Positions 8,299 to 15,826 of a DNA stretch of 64,000 bases are shown here, piece by piece. Numbering within the stretch: the first letter of the stretch is position 1; each line of letters begins with the position of its first letter. Both the position numbers and the translations under genes were made by a program. Origin of the DNA: CAVSPO01 sp963730005 (lineage in GTDB: Bacteria; Actinomycetota; Actinomycetes; Propionibacteriales; Propionibacteriaceae); the NCBI GenBank assembly GCA_963730005.1, contig CAVSPO010000012.1, positions 124,001 to 188,000 of the forward strand. The letters are read 5' to 3'. The notes under the pieces were generated by a model, which saw nothing but the letters and a program-made list of their open reading frames with translations, ran no database searches and was not told where the DNA came from.

Positions 8299-8395
8299 AC
8301 GATGGAGACACCTCACCGAATGCACCACCAATGCACAACGCGTGTGCACGTGCGGTGCGTTGCCTCACCGAGTGGATGGGGCGAGAGCCTCTCCG

Positions 8396-8468
8396 AGCGG
8401 ACGACGGGATTCGAACCCGCGACCCTCACCTTGGCAAGGTGATGCTCTACCAGCTGAGCCACGTCCGC
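8396..8468 (-). tRNA. tRNA-Gly (GCC)
   Basis: 73-nt cloverleaf: acceptor GCGGACG/CGTCCGC, D-arm with AGCTGGTAGAGC, anticodon loop TTGCCAA with anticodon GCC, T-arm GGTTCGAATCC, discriminator U. It is the first gene of the Gly-Cys-Val operon; the spacer to tRNA-Cys is about 97 bases. Confidence 0.95.
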
Positions 8469-8626
8469 AAAGCTGCTTCCAGCAGAGGATTTCTGCCAGC
8501 ACCAGCTGCGTTGAAAACCTTAGCGGAGGATCGCCGAACACGCAAAGTCGGCACTCAGGGTCGCCCGTTCGGTGAGGCGGACGCTTGCCGGTTGCAGCTC
8601 GAAGGCTGTTCAGTCTCGAAGGCTGT

Positions 8627-9028
8627 TCAGTCGAGCAACTCGCGGATCAGCTCCTCGACCCGGGTGCGGATCTCGTCACGGATCGGGCGGACCGACTCAA
8701 TGCCCTGGCCGGCCGGATCCGCCAGCACCCAGTCCTCGTAGCGCTTGCCCGGGTAGTAGGGGCAGGTGTCGCCGCAGCCCATGGTGATGACCACGTCGGA
8801 GGCCTGAACGGCGTCGGTGGTCAGCACCTTGGGCTGCTCGCCGGCGATATCGACGCCGACTTCGGCCATCGCCTCGACCGCGACGGGGTTGATCTGGTCT
8901 GCCGGCATCGAACCGGCCGAACGCACCTCGATGCGGTCACCGCCCAGGTGCCGCAGGAATCCCGCGGCCATCTGGGAGCGTCCGGCATTGTGCACGCAGA
9001 CGAACAGGACGGAGGGCTTGGTGGTCAT
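8627..9028 (-). CDS. arsC: Arsenate reductase, low-molecular-weight phosphatase type
   Basis: 133-residue LMW-PTPase-fold arsenate reductase that converts arsenate to arsenite for export. The P-loop C11-X5-R17 (CVHNAGRS) is intact, and a MGCGDTCP segment follows with the resolving-cysteine region. In actinomycetes such enzymes use either mycothiol or thioredoxin; sequence alone does not decide. It is the last gene of the acr3-arsR/C-arsC operon. A 17-bp tandem repeat (8598-8631) covers its stop codon. Confidence 0.9.
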   Translation of the reverse strand: MTTKPSVLFVCVHNAGRSQMAAGFLRHLGGDRIEVRSAGSMPADQINPVAVEAMAEVGVDIAGEQPKVLTTDAVQASDVVITMGCGDTCPYYPGKRYEDWVLADPAGQGIESVRPIRDEIRTRVEELIRELLD

Positions 9029-9043
9029 GGGGTCTCGCTTTCC

Positions 9044-10042
9044 TCAGGTGGTTGGTTGCAACAGGGTGTCGACGAGCGCCTGGGCACGTCCAGCAATGTC
9101 ATCCCGGATGGCTCGGGTGCCCTCAAGAGACGCCATCGCCGGGTCGCCGACCGGCCAGTCCTCGTAGTGCACACCGGGGATGATCGGGCAGACGTCTCCG
9201 CAGCCCATGGTGACCACGACGTCGGCGGCGCGTACCGCATCATCGGTCAGGGGCTTGGGGAATCGCTCGTCGGCCCGGTCTCCCTCGATCTCGGCAAGCA
9301 GGGTGCGCACATGCGGGTGGACGCCGGTGGCCGGGGCCGAGCCGGCTGAGCGGGCCACGACGCGCCCGGCGGAGAGTTCGTTCACCAGGGCGGCAGCGAG
9401 CTGGGAACGTCCGGCGTTGGCCACACAGATGAACAGCACCTGGGGTGCGCTGGCCGACTTGTCGCGGGAGAGGTCGGCCAGGCGTTGGCGTGCGAACCGC
9501 TCGGTGAGCGGCATCAGGTGCCGGGTGATGTGAGCTGTGCGGGCCAACGCGGCGTGCGACTCGCGGACGACGGCCAGCACCGTTCCGGGGTCAAGCCGGG
9601 GGTAGCCGTCAGCCAACTCCGCTGCGAGTCGGGTGACCCGAGCGTCCAGGTCGGGCAGGTCGTAGCCGGTTCGATTCGGCTCGATGGTTTCAGTGCGTTC
9701 AGAGGCCAGCGCGGCCGGGCCGAACGCGTCCAGCAGGGTGGCGACGGCGCTGCGGCTTGCCGGGGCGATGGAGTACCACACCCACGAACCACGACGCTGG
9801 GAGGTGAGCACGCCCACGTCCTTGAGCACCCGCAGATGGTGTGAGACCGTCGGTTGGGCGACCTGAGCCAGCGTCGACAGGTCGCAGACGCAGGCCTCGC
9901 CACGCGGGTCGGAGGCTATCGCGGACAGCATGCGTAGCCGCAAGGGGTCAGCGAGGGCCTTGAGGGTGGTCGCGAGGTGTTCGGCGGCGCTCAGTTCGAT
10001 CGCCAAGGCGACGCGGGGGGTGCAGGCGGCCTCCGTGGTCAT
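9044..10042 (-). CDS. ArsR-type repressor fused to an arsenate reductase domain
   Basis: 332-residue fusion. Residues 20-105 are an ArsR/SmtB winged helix (LKALADPLRLRMLSAI, then TVSHHLRVLKDVGVL) with a C51-V-C53 pair that probably senses As(III). Residues 125-195 are a helical linker (ITRHLMPLTERFARQRL) also seen in other actinobacterial arsenate reductases. Residues 200-330 are a second LMW-PTPase domain with C206-X5-R212 and MGCGDVCP. The ATG at 10042 overlaps the acr3 stop by 4 bases. One polypeptide thus couples sensing and detoxification. It probably binds the inverted repeats at 11138-11169. Confidence 0.9.
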   Translation of the reverse strand: MTTEAACTPRVALAIELSAAEHLATTLKALADPLRLRMLSAIASDPRGEACVCDLSTLAQVAQPTVSHHLRVLKDVGVLTSQRRGSWVWYSIAPASRSAVATLLDAFGPAALASERTETIEPNRTGYDLPDLDARVTRLAAELADGYPRLDPGTVLAVVRESHAALARTAHITRHLMPLTERFARQRLADLSRDKSASAPQVLFICVANAGRSQLAAALVNELSAGRVVARSAGSAPATGVHPHVRTLLAEIEGDRADERFPKPLTDDAVRAADVVVTMGCGDVCPIIPGVHYEDWPVGDPAMASLEGTRAIRDDIAGRAQALVDTLLQPTT

Positions 10043-11145
10043 GATGCGCTCCTGGGGATGAGATGGGGATCGGTGCGGAACCAACGGCGAGCGAGCCACA
10101 ATGAGACGTAGACCAGCCCGACCAGGACGGGCACCTCGATGAGGGGCCCGACAACTCCGGCCAGGGCCTGACCGGAGGTGGCACCGAAGGTGCCGATGGC
10201 CACCGCGATGGCCAGTTCGAAGTTGTTGCCCGCGGCGGTGAAGGCCAACGTGGTGGAGCGCGGGTAGTTCAGCCCCAGGCCTTTGCCGAGCAGCATTCCG
10301 GCGAACCACATGATGGTGAAGTAGGCCAGCAGCGGTAGGGCGATGCGAGCCACGTCCAACGGGTTGCTGGTGATGGCCTCACCCTGCAGCGCGAACAACA
10401 GGACGATGGTGAACAGCAGTCCGTACAGCGCCCACGGCCCGATCACCGGCAGGAAGCGCTCCTCGTACCAGTCGCGACCCTGGCGCTTCTCCCCCAGCCA
10501 GCGGGACCCAAACCCTGCGACCAACGGGACGCCGAGGAAGACCAGCACGTTGAGGGCGATCTGGCCGACCGAGACCTCCAGTCCCTGGGTGTCGAGGCCG
10601 AGCCAGCCGGGCAGCACGGTGAGGTAGAACCAGCCGAGGAGCGAGAAGGCAAACACCTGGAAGACCGAGTTGACGGTGACCAGCACAGCGGTGGCCTCAC
10701 GGTCGCCGCAGGCCAGGTCGTTCCAGATGACCACCATGGCGATGCAGCGGGCCAGCCCGACGATGATCAGGCCGGTGCGGTACTCGGGCAGGTCAGGAAG
10801 GAAGACCCAGGCCAACGCGAACATCACCAGCGGTCCGACAAGCCAGTTCAGCACCAGGGACGAGACGAGTAGCCGCTTGTCGCCGGTCACGGCTGCGATC
10901 TTGTCGTAGCGCACCTTCGCCAGCACCGGGTACATCATCACCAGCAGGCCGATCGCGATCGGCACCGAGATTCCGCCGACCTCGAGGCGGGTGAGCAGTT
11001 CGGACAGGCCCGGAACCATCCGGCCGAGTACGAGACCCGCGACCATGGCGATGCCAATCCACAGCGGTAGCCACCGGTCGAGGGTCGACAACTTCGGTGG
11101 GTGGGGTGTGATCTCGGGCGCGGTCCCAGCTTGCTGTATTGACAT
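10039..11145 (-). CDS. acr3: Arsenite efflux transporter Acr3
   Basis: Acr3/ArsB-family (BASS fold) secondary transporter of 368 residues with about ten transmembrane helices that expels arsenite. The family motif around LARCIAMVVIWNDLACGDREA contains the conserved cysteine. It is the first gene of the operon. Its ATG (11143-11145) lies inside the inverted-repeat operator, so the leader is very short or the transcript is leaderless. The next gene overlaps its stop by 4 bases. Confidence 0.94.
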   Translation of the reverse strand: MSIQQAGTAPEITPHPPKLSTLDRWLPLWIGIAMVAGLVLGRMVPGLSELLTRLEVGGISVPIAIGLLVMMYPVLAKVRYDKIAAVTGDKRLLVSSLVLNWLVGPLVMFALAWVFLPDLPEYRTGLIIVGLARCIAMVVIWNDLACGDREATAVLVTVNSVFQVFAFSLLGWFYLTVLPGWLGLDTQGLEVSVGQIALNVLVFLGVPLVAGFGSRWLGEKRQGRDWYEERFLPVIGPWALYGLLFTIVLLFALQGEAITSNPLDVARIALPLLAYFTIMWFAGMLLGKGLGLNYPRSTTLAFTAAGNNFELAIAVAIGTFGATSGQALAGVVGPLIEVPVLVGLVYVSLWLARRWFRTDPHLIPRSAS

Positions 11146-11169
11146 GAGTCAATATTGACGGGTTTCAAT
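11138..11169. promoter_or_regulatory. ArsR-type operator: two tandem inverted repeats
   Basis: Repeat 1 (11138-11153) is a perfect palindrome, ATTGAC-ATGA-GTCAAT. Repeat 2 (11154-11169) is ATTGA-CGGGTT-TCAAT. ATTGA/TCAAT half-sites are typical of ArsR/SmtB operators. The acr3 start codon sits in the spacer of repeat 1, so bound repressor would block initiation directly. The presumed ligand protein is the ArsR-ArsC fusion in the same operon. Confidence 0.75.
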
Positions 11170-11299
11170 GCAGAGCGCAAGTCGAATCGTCGCCGACCCT
11201 CCTGGAGTCGACGCCCGACCTCCCTACTGACCTCAGCCCGCCTCTACGTGTCACGGCCCACACTGAGGGACAGCCTGCCCGCGACATCAGCGGGGGAAA

Positions 11300-11460
11300 C
11301 CCCTTGGGGCCCACCCGAACGGCGATCATCCCGGCAGAGCCGAGCGCCGCCATGCCCGCGTCCGAGTCCTCCACCCCGACGACCTCGGCCGGCGGCAGCC
11401 CCAACAGCTTCGCACCATGGAGGAATCCCTCCCCGAGTGCGACCCACGCGGGCATCGTCG
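11300..11460 (-). pseudogene. Remnant of a HAD-superfamily hydrolase
   Basis: The minus strand encodes FLHGAKLLGLPP, then VVGVEDSDAGMAALGSAGM, then VRVG. This is the motif III/IV end of beta-phosphoglucomutase-like HAD phosphatases. The N-terminal catalytic DxDxT part and the cap domain are missing, and sequence after the match looks random. It is a leftover between the ars operator and tRNA-Val(CAC), probably a scar of an insertion or deletion. Confidence 0.6.
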
Positions 11461-11477
11461 ATGAGTCAACCTGACGA

Positions 11478-11507
11478 TTGGTGACAGCGCCACAGATGCG
11501 CTACCCT
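11478..11507 (+). promoter_or_regulatory. Candidate promoter of tRNA-Val (CAC)
   Basis: TTGGTG (11478-11483), an 18-base spacer and TACCCT (11502-11507) lie 12 bases before the mature tRNA. Spacing and position fit a housekeeping sigma promoter; the match to consensus is only moderate. Confidence 0.4.
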
Positions 11508-11519
11508 TTTCACGCACGA

Positions 11520-11591
11520 GGGCGATTGGCGCAGTGGTAGCGCGCTTCGTTCACACCGAAGAGGTCCGCGGTTCGAACCCGCGATCGCCCA
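11520..11591 (+). tRNA. tRNA-Val (CAC)
   Basis: 72-nt cloverleaf: acceptor GGGCGAT/ATCGCCC, anticodon stem CTTCG/CGAAG with loop TTCACAC and anticodon CAC, T-arm GGTTCGAACCC, discriminator A. It is transcribed away from the minus-strand tRNA operon, with the arsenic genes between them. Confidence 0.95.
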
Positions 11592-11942
11592 CCGTTCAGC
11601 AACAAGGCAAGCCAGGGCCTGTCGCCACTACCTTGCGGCAGCGCGGCTCTCGCCCACCCCAACTCGGGAAAGCGGTTTATTTCAGGGGGCGATCACTTGC
11701 CTCCAGCTTCGCACCGGTGGCCGCAAGGGCGAGTTGCATGGGTGCTTCCCCACGTCCTGGCACGCAGTTGCCGCGCTTGCCGCCACGTCAACAACAGTCA
11801 CAACAACGTCCGACTGATCACATGTCGAGACAACGTCTCAACATGTGGAAGGCCAGTTTGCGAGACGAACAGATCTCGCAGAGAGTGAACAGCGACGGCA
11901 ACGGCGCCGCTACCACCAACGGCTAGAGGAAGGCAACGGCAG
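11592..11942. other. Non-coding stretch with two inverted repeats upstream of the CbiX-like gene
   Basis: No convincing gene. Two inverted repeats stand close together. The first is 11820-11846, ACATGT-c-GAGAC-aac-GTCTC-a-ACATGT, with one mismatch. The second is 11859-11880, TGCGAGA-8 nt-TCTCGCA. They end about 60 bases before the next start and may be operators or RNA hairpins. I looked for a cobalamin riboswitch because of the downstream gene and did not find a convincing B12 box. Confidence 0.5.
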
Positions 11943-12731
11943 ATGACAGCACCGGCGCTGATTTTGTTGGCGAAGGGGTCAGGCGCCGAGCGCGTCACGC
12001 AAGTTGCCAGGCAGCTGCGCAAGCAGCTGCAGGAGCAACGCCCAGAGCTGAACGTGCAGTTGGCCTTTCTTGACCAGTGCCCTCCGAGCGGCCCCCAGGT
12101 CGTCACCTCACTGGCCAATCGCGGCACCCAGGAAATGGTCTTTGTTCCCCTCGATCTGACCCGAGCCGTGGAGCCCAGCGACCAAGCACAGCAGATGCTG
12201 GATCGGGTGCGGGAGAACCATCCCGAGTTGCGCGTCTGCATTTCCCGTCCTATTGGCCCCGCGGCGGATCTCTTGAACATCCTGGATGTGCGGCTGCGCA
12301 ACGCGCTGTCGTGCTGTCACGCACTCGAGCTCGACGGCTTGGTCCTGTCGGTGCCCAATGCCGGCGACACCAGAGGCAACGCCTTGATGGCCCGCCGGAC
12401 ACGGCAGTGGGGCGCCCACCACAATCTGAGCGCCACCGTGGCCTTTTCCGACGGCTCGGGGCCCAACGTCGTGGCCGCCATGTCGACCCTGCGCGATGAG
12501 GGCCGGCGTCACATCGCCGTCGGCTCGTTCTTCCTCACCGCCTGTCCCCTCTTCCACCACCAGGCGGAGCTGGCGATGGGCTCCGGCGCCCTGACTGTCA
12601 GCAGCCCATTCGGCAGCGACGATCGCATCCTCGACCTGGTGATGGCGCGCTACTCCTACGCAGCCATGGACCTGCTCGACGTCCTCCTCGATGACGACCA
12701 GAAGCAGCACGAACTCAGCGCCGCCAACTGA
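11943..12731 (+). CDS. CbiX/SirB-like two-domain protein, first catalytic His replaced
   Basis: 262-residue protein with two half-domains of the sirohydrochlorin/cobalt chelatase fold. The first half has LILLAKGSGAE, aligning with the chelatase LxAHGS motif, followed by VVTSLANRGTQEMVFVPLDLT. The second has VLSVPNAGDTRGNALMARRT and HIAVGSFFLTACPLFHHQAEL. The metal-binding His of the first motif is Lys here, though His residues remain in the second half (FHHQAE). It may be a divergent chelatase or a protein that has lost chelatase activity. There are no sirohaem or cobalamin genes beside it. It has a good ribosome site (AGAGGAAGG) and converges on ppk2. Confidence 0.6.
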   Translation: MTAPALILLAKGSGAERVTQVARQLRKQLQEQRPELNVQLAFLDQCPPSGPQVVTSLANRGTQEMVFVPLDLTRAVEPSDQAQQMLDRVRENHPELRVCISRPIGPAADLLNILDVRLRNALSCCHALELDGLVLSVPNAGDTRGNALMARRTRQWGAHHNLSATVAFSDGSGPNVVAAMSTLRDEGRRHIAVGSFFLTACPLFHHQAELAMGSGALTVSSPFGSDDRILDLVMARYSYAAMDLLDVLLDDDQKQHELSAAN

Positions 12732-12735
12732 GGCT

Positions 12736-13605
12736 TCAGCAGGCCGCCACCCTGGCTCGCTCGGCCTCGACGTCAAAGCCGGGAGGCGGGAACTGTAGGC
12801 CCAAATCCTCCAGGGTCTCCTTGATCAGCATGCTGACCGCCCAGTCCCGGTACCACTTCGGGTTGGCGGGAATGACGTACCACGGCGCGAAGTCCTCGTT
12901 GCAGCGTTCCATGGCGATCGAGTAGGCCTCCATGTAGTCGTCCCAGCGGGCTCGAACCTTGAGGTCGCCCGGGTTGTACTTCCAGTACTTGTCCGGGTCC
13001 TCCAACCGGTCCGCGAAGCGTTGCTTCTGCTCGGCCTTGGAAATGTTCAGGTAGCACTTCAGGATCTTGGTGCCGTTCTGTGCCATTTCGTGTTCGAACT
13101 CGTTGATGCGTTGATAACGCGTCTCGATCTCCTGCCGCGGAGCCATCTGCTCCACTCGCTGGATCAGCACATCCTCATAGTGTGAGCGGTTAAAGATGAC
13201 GATCTCCCCGGGTTTGGGGGCGGCATTGCGCACCCGCCACAGGAAGTCGTGCTTGCGCTCCTCCTCGCTCGGCGCCTTGAAGTCCTTGATGCGTACACCG
13301 TGCGGATTGAACAGCCGGTCAATTGCCTTGGTGGTGCCGTCCTTGCCACCACCGTCCAGGGCCTGCAGCACCACGAGCACACTGGGAGTGGCGGGTTGCC
13401 CGGTCGCAGCATTGGCCACCAGACGCTCTTGCCACGCCTCCGTCACGGGAACCAGCTTGGAGATCTCTTCCGGAGCATCTGCCTTTCCGGACCCGGGAAA
13501 GAGCGGAGTCGCATCCGGGTCGAAATCCGTCACGTCAACCGACCCCCGACCCACCCGCAGCTCAGTGCGCAGGGACCCACTCTTGTGCTTGTTGTTCTGA
13601 CCCAT
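12736..13605 (-). CDS. ppk2: Polyphosphate kinase 2 family protein
   Basis: PPK2-family nucleotide phosphotransferase (289 residues) that moves phosphate between polyphosphate and nucleotides. Walker A is LQALDGGGKDGTTK and Walker B/lid elements are FNRSHYEDVL and RRxRWDDYxxAY-like (ARWDDYMEAY). The NPHGVRIKDFKAPSEEE stretch after Walker A resembles the AMP/ADP-phosphorylating class III enzymes more than class I. Its 3' end lies 5 bases from the convergent CbiX-like gene. Confidence 0.88.
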   Translation of the reverse strand: MGQNNKHKSGSLRTELRVGRGSVDVTDFDPDATPLFPGSGKADAPEEISKLVPVTEAWQERLVANAATGQPATPSVLVVLQALDGGGKDGTTKAIDRLFNPHGVRIKDFKAPSEEERKHDFLWRVRNAAPKPGEIVIFNRSHYEDVLIQRVEQMAPRQEIETRYQRINEFEHEMAQNGTKILKCYLNISKAEQKQRFADRLEDPDKYWKYNPGDLKVRARWDDYMEAYSIAMERCNEDFAPWYVIPANPKWYRDWAVSMLIKETLEDLGLQFPPPGFDVEAERARVAAC

Positions 13606-13640
13606 AGGCCCAGTATTCCGGCTTCACGGCACTGGCGTGC

Positions 13641-14690
13641 TCAGTGCCGATCCTTGGCCCGGCTGGGCTGTACCCGTAGCGGCTCGCCCGGCATTTTCGG
13701 ATATTCGGGCGGGTAGGGCATCTCGCCCTGCCCAGCAGCCTCGTCCCGGGCGTACCACACAAGCGCAGCCGCCAGGTCGACAGGCTCGATTGTTGCCAGA
13801 TCGGCCCAGACATCGCCCAGCTCCGCGAAGCGCAACGGCATCGTGGCGACGGTGAAATCATCCGGCTGCACGTGATCAAGTTCCTCCCACCGCAGGGGCG
13901 CCGACACTCTCGCCGACGGCACCGGACGAATCGAATAGGCGCTGGCCATCAGCCTGTCCCGAGCCATCTGGTTGAAGTCGACGAAAACCCGCTGCCCCCG
14001 CTCCTCCTTCCACCAGCTCACCGTGACCAGGTCAGGCAGCCGCCGCGCCAATTCGCGGCCGATGGCGATGGCGGCGTGCCGCGCAGCGATGAAGTCGGTG
14101 GGCAGTGTACGAACATAGACGTGCAGGCCCTGGCCGCCACTGGTCTTGACGAAAGCCGTCATTCCCAGCTCGCCCAGCACTGAACGCAGGGCATGAGCGG
14201 CGCGCACCACGTGAGCGAACGTGTTTCCCGGCTGGGGGTCAAGATCCAGCCGCAGCTGATCCACTGCGTCGGTGTCCGGAGCTGTCACAGGCCACGCGTG
14301 GAACCGCAGCGTACCCAGATTGACCATCCAGACCAGGGTGGCCAGGTTTCTGGGCGTCACAGCCTCCGCAGTACGCCCGGAGGGGAACGTGATGGTCGCG
14401 GTGTCGACGAAGTCGGGACGCGACTTCGGGGCGCGTTTCTGGTAAAAAGCATCACCCTTGGGATCCTTGCGAGTGGCCAGCTTGACGCCGCCATGCACTC
14501 CGTCCGGCCAGCGTTCCATGGTGGTGGGCCGGCCGTTCAGGGCCCGCAACAGCCCTGGGCCGACAGACAGTACGTAGCTGGCCAGGTCGAGCTTGGTCAA
14601 TCCGAGCTCAGGGAACATGACGCGTTCGGGACTGGTCAGCCGGACGGGGACGCCGTCGGCTTCGAGCTCGATCGCCGCGCTGGGGTTCAT
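13641..14690 (-). CDS. LigD-type DNA polymerase/primase domain protein (stand-alone)
   Basis: 349-residue archaeo-eukaryotic primase-fold polymerase of the LigD PolDom family, which fills gaps during Ku-dependent end joining. Visible motifs are DLDPQPGNTF (motif I metal-binding DxD), KTSGGQGLHVYV (motif II) and VFVDFNQMARDRLMASAYS (motif III). Only this domain is present; ligase and nuclease domains and ku are absent from the window. I chose the ATG at 14690, where family homology begins, rather than an upstream ATG that would overlap msrB. Confidence 0.88.
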   Translation of the reverse strand: MNPSAAIELEADGVPVRLTSPERVMFPELGLTKLDLASYVLSVGPGLLRALNGRPTTMERWPDGVHGGVKLATRKDPKGDAFYQKRAPKSRPDFVDTATITFPSGRTAEAVTPRNLATLVWMVNLGTLRFHAWPVTAPDTDAVDQLRLDLDPQPGNTFAHVVRAAHALRSVLGELGMTAFVKTSGGQGLHVYVRTLPTDFIAARHAAIAIGRELARRLPDLVTVSWWKEERGQRVFVDFNQMARDRLMASAYSIRPVPSARVSAPLRWEELDHVQPDDFTVATMPLRFAELGDVWADLATIEPVDLAAALVWYARDEAAGQGEMPYPPEYPKMPGEPLRVQPSRAKDRH

Positions 14691-14733
14691 GGGCCAAGAG
14701 TAGGGTGGAGTCCCGACACAAGGAAGGTGCGAG

Positions 14734-15171
14734 ATGACCTCCAGCGACGCCCGGGGCGAATCACCTCCCCCCGTCAATCTGACCCCAGACCAGTGGCGCG
14801 CCAAGCTCACCCCTCAGGAGTACCGTGTGCTGCGCGAGGCCGGCACCGAGCCCGCGCACGTCGGCGAATACACGAAGACCAAGACTGTGGGCAGTTACCG
14901 GTGCCGTGCCTGCGGCGCCGAACTGTTCCGCAGTGAGACCAAGTTCGATTCGCACTGCGGTTGGCCAAGCTTCTTCGCCCCGCTGGCTGAAGACCGCGTC
15001 CTGTACCTGCGCGACGAGTCCCTGCCCGGTCCACCCCGCGTCGAGGTGCGCTGCGCCAACTGCGCTTCCCACCTCGGGCACGTGTTCGAGGGTGAGGGAT
15101 ACCAGACTCCCACCGACCTGCGCTACTGCATCAACTCGATCAGTTTGACCCTGGTGCCGGATGAGGGGTGA
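14734..15171 (+). CDS. msrB: Peptide-methionine (R)-S-oxide reductase MsrB
   Basis: MsrB repairs methionine-R-sulfoxide in oxidised proteins. The 145-residue protein has the zinc CxxC pairs (CRACG and CANCA), the HCGWPSFFAP substrate loop, and the catalytic RYCINS near the C-terminus. AAGGTGCGAG precedes the ATG. It is divergent from the LigD-type gene, 43 bases apart. Confidence 0.95.
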   Translation: MTSSDARGESPPPVNLTPDQWRAKLTPQEYRVLREAGTEPAHVGEYTKTKTVGSYRCRACGAELFRSETKFDSHCGWPSFFAPLAEDRVLYLRDESLPGPPRVEVRCANCASHLGHVFEGEGYQTPTDLRYCINSISLTLVPDEG

Positions 15172-15224
15172 ACGCGTCGTGGCGGCGAGTCGAGCGCAGT
15201 GCTCCATGGGCGCTGATTAGGCTG

Positions 15225-15824
15225 ATGGACGTGTCCCTGCGAACACTGCCAACCACTACCAGCCCTGCTTTCGAGCGGCTGGCAGAGCAGTTGCGGGGCT
15301 TTCGGTGGCGTGCCGAAGTACAGGTGGACGAGATCCCGGGGCCGCAGCGGATCGCATCGTATGCACTGGCGCTGGAGGCCGAAGTGAACCCCCAGGACGC
15401 CGAGGGCGGCTCCGGCAGGCTCATCCTGCTGCACGAACCTTCCGGCAACGACGCCTGGGCGGGCACCTACCGGTTCGTCACTTACGCCCGTTCCGACGTC
15501 GACCTCGACATGGTCATCGATCCGCTGCTGGCCGAAGTCGGCTGGTCATGGCTCACCGAAGCCCTTGACGATCGCAAGGCTCGATACCATTCCGCGTCAG
15601 GGACTGTGACCACCAAATCGAGTCGTTCGTTCGGCGGCATGAAAGGCGAGCCCGATCGCGCGGAAGTGGAGATTCGCGCGTCCTGGACCGCTGAGATCAA
15701 CGAACCTGTCGACCTGAGCCCCCACTTGGCGGCCTGGCAGGAGTTGTTGTGTGCGACTGCGGGCATCCCTCCCGAGACTGACGGGGTGGTGTCACTGTTC
15801 ACCCACCTGCACGGAAACCGCTGA
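15225..15824 (+). CDS. DUF3000 family protein
   Basis: Conserved actinobacterial protein of about 199 residues and unknown function. Recognisable family text is FERLAEQLRGFRWRAEV, EIPGPQRIASYALALEAEV and the late VDLSPHLAAWQELLC. In actinomycetes this family usually sits immediately before the HRDC ribonuclease D gene, as here, where the gap is 2 bases. I chose the ATG at 15225; GTG at 15231 is possible. Confidence 0.8.
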   Translation: MDVSLRTLPTTTSPAFERLAEQLRGFRWRAEVQVDEIPGPQRIASYALALEAEVNPQDAEGGSGRLILLHEPSGNDAWAGTYRFVTYARSDVDLDMVIDPLLAEVGWSWLTEALDDRKARYHSASGTVTTKSSRSFGGMKGEPDRAEVEIRASWTAEINEPVDLSPHLAAWQELLCATAGIPPETDGVVSLFTHLHGNR

Positions 15825-15826
15825 CT

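Noticed and set aside
11592..11942. Cobalamin riboswitch upstream of the CbiX-like gene
   Set aside because: No convincing B12 box or matching paired elements; only two simple inverted repeats.
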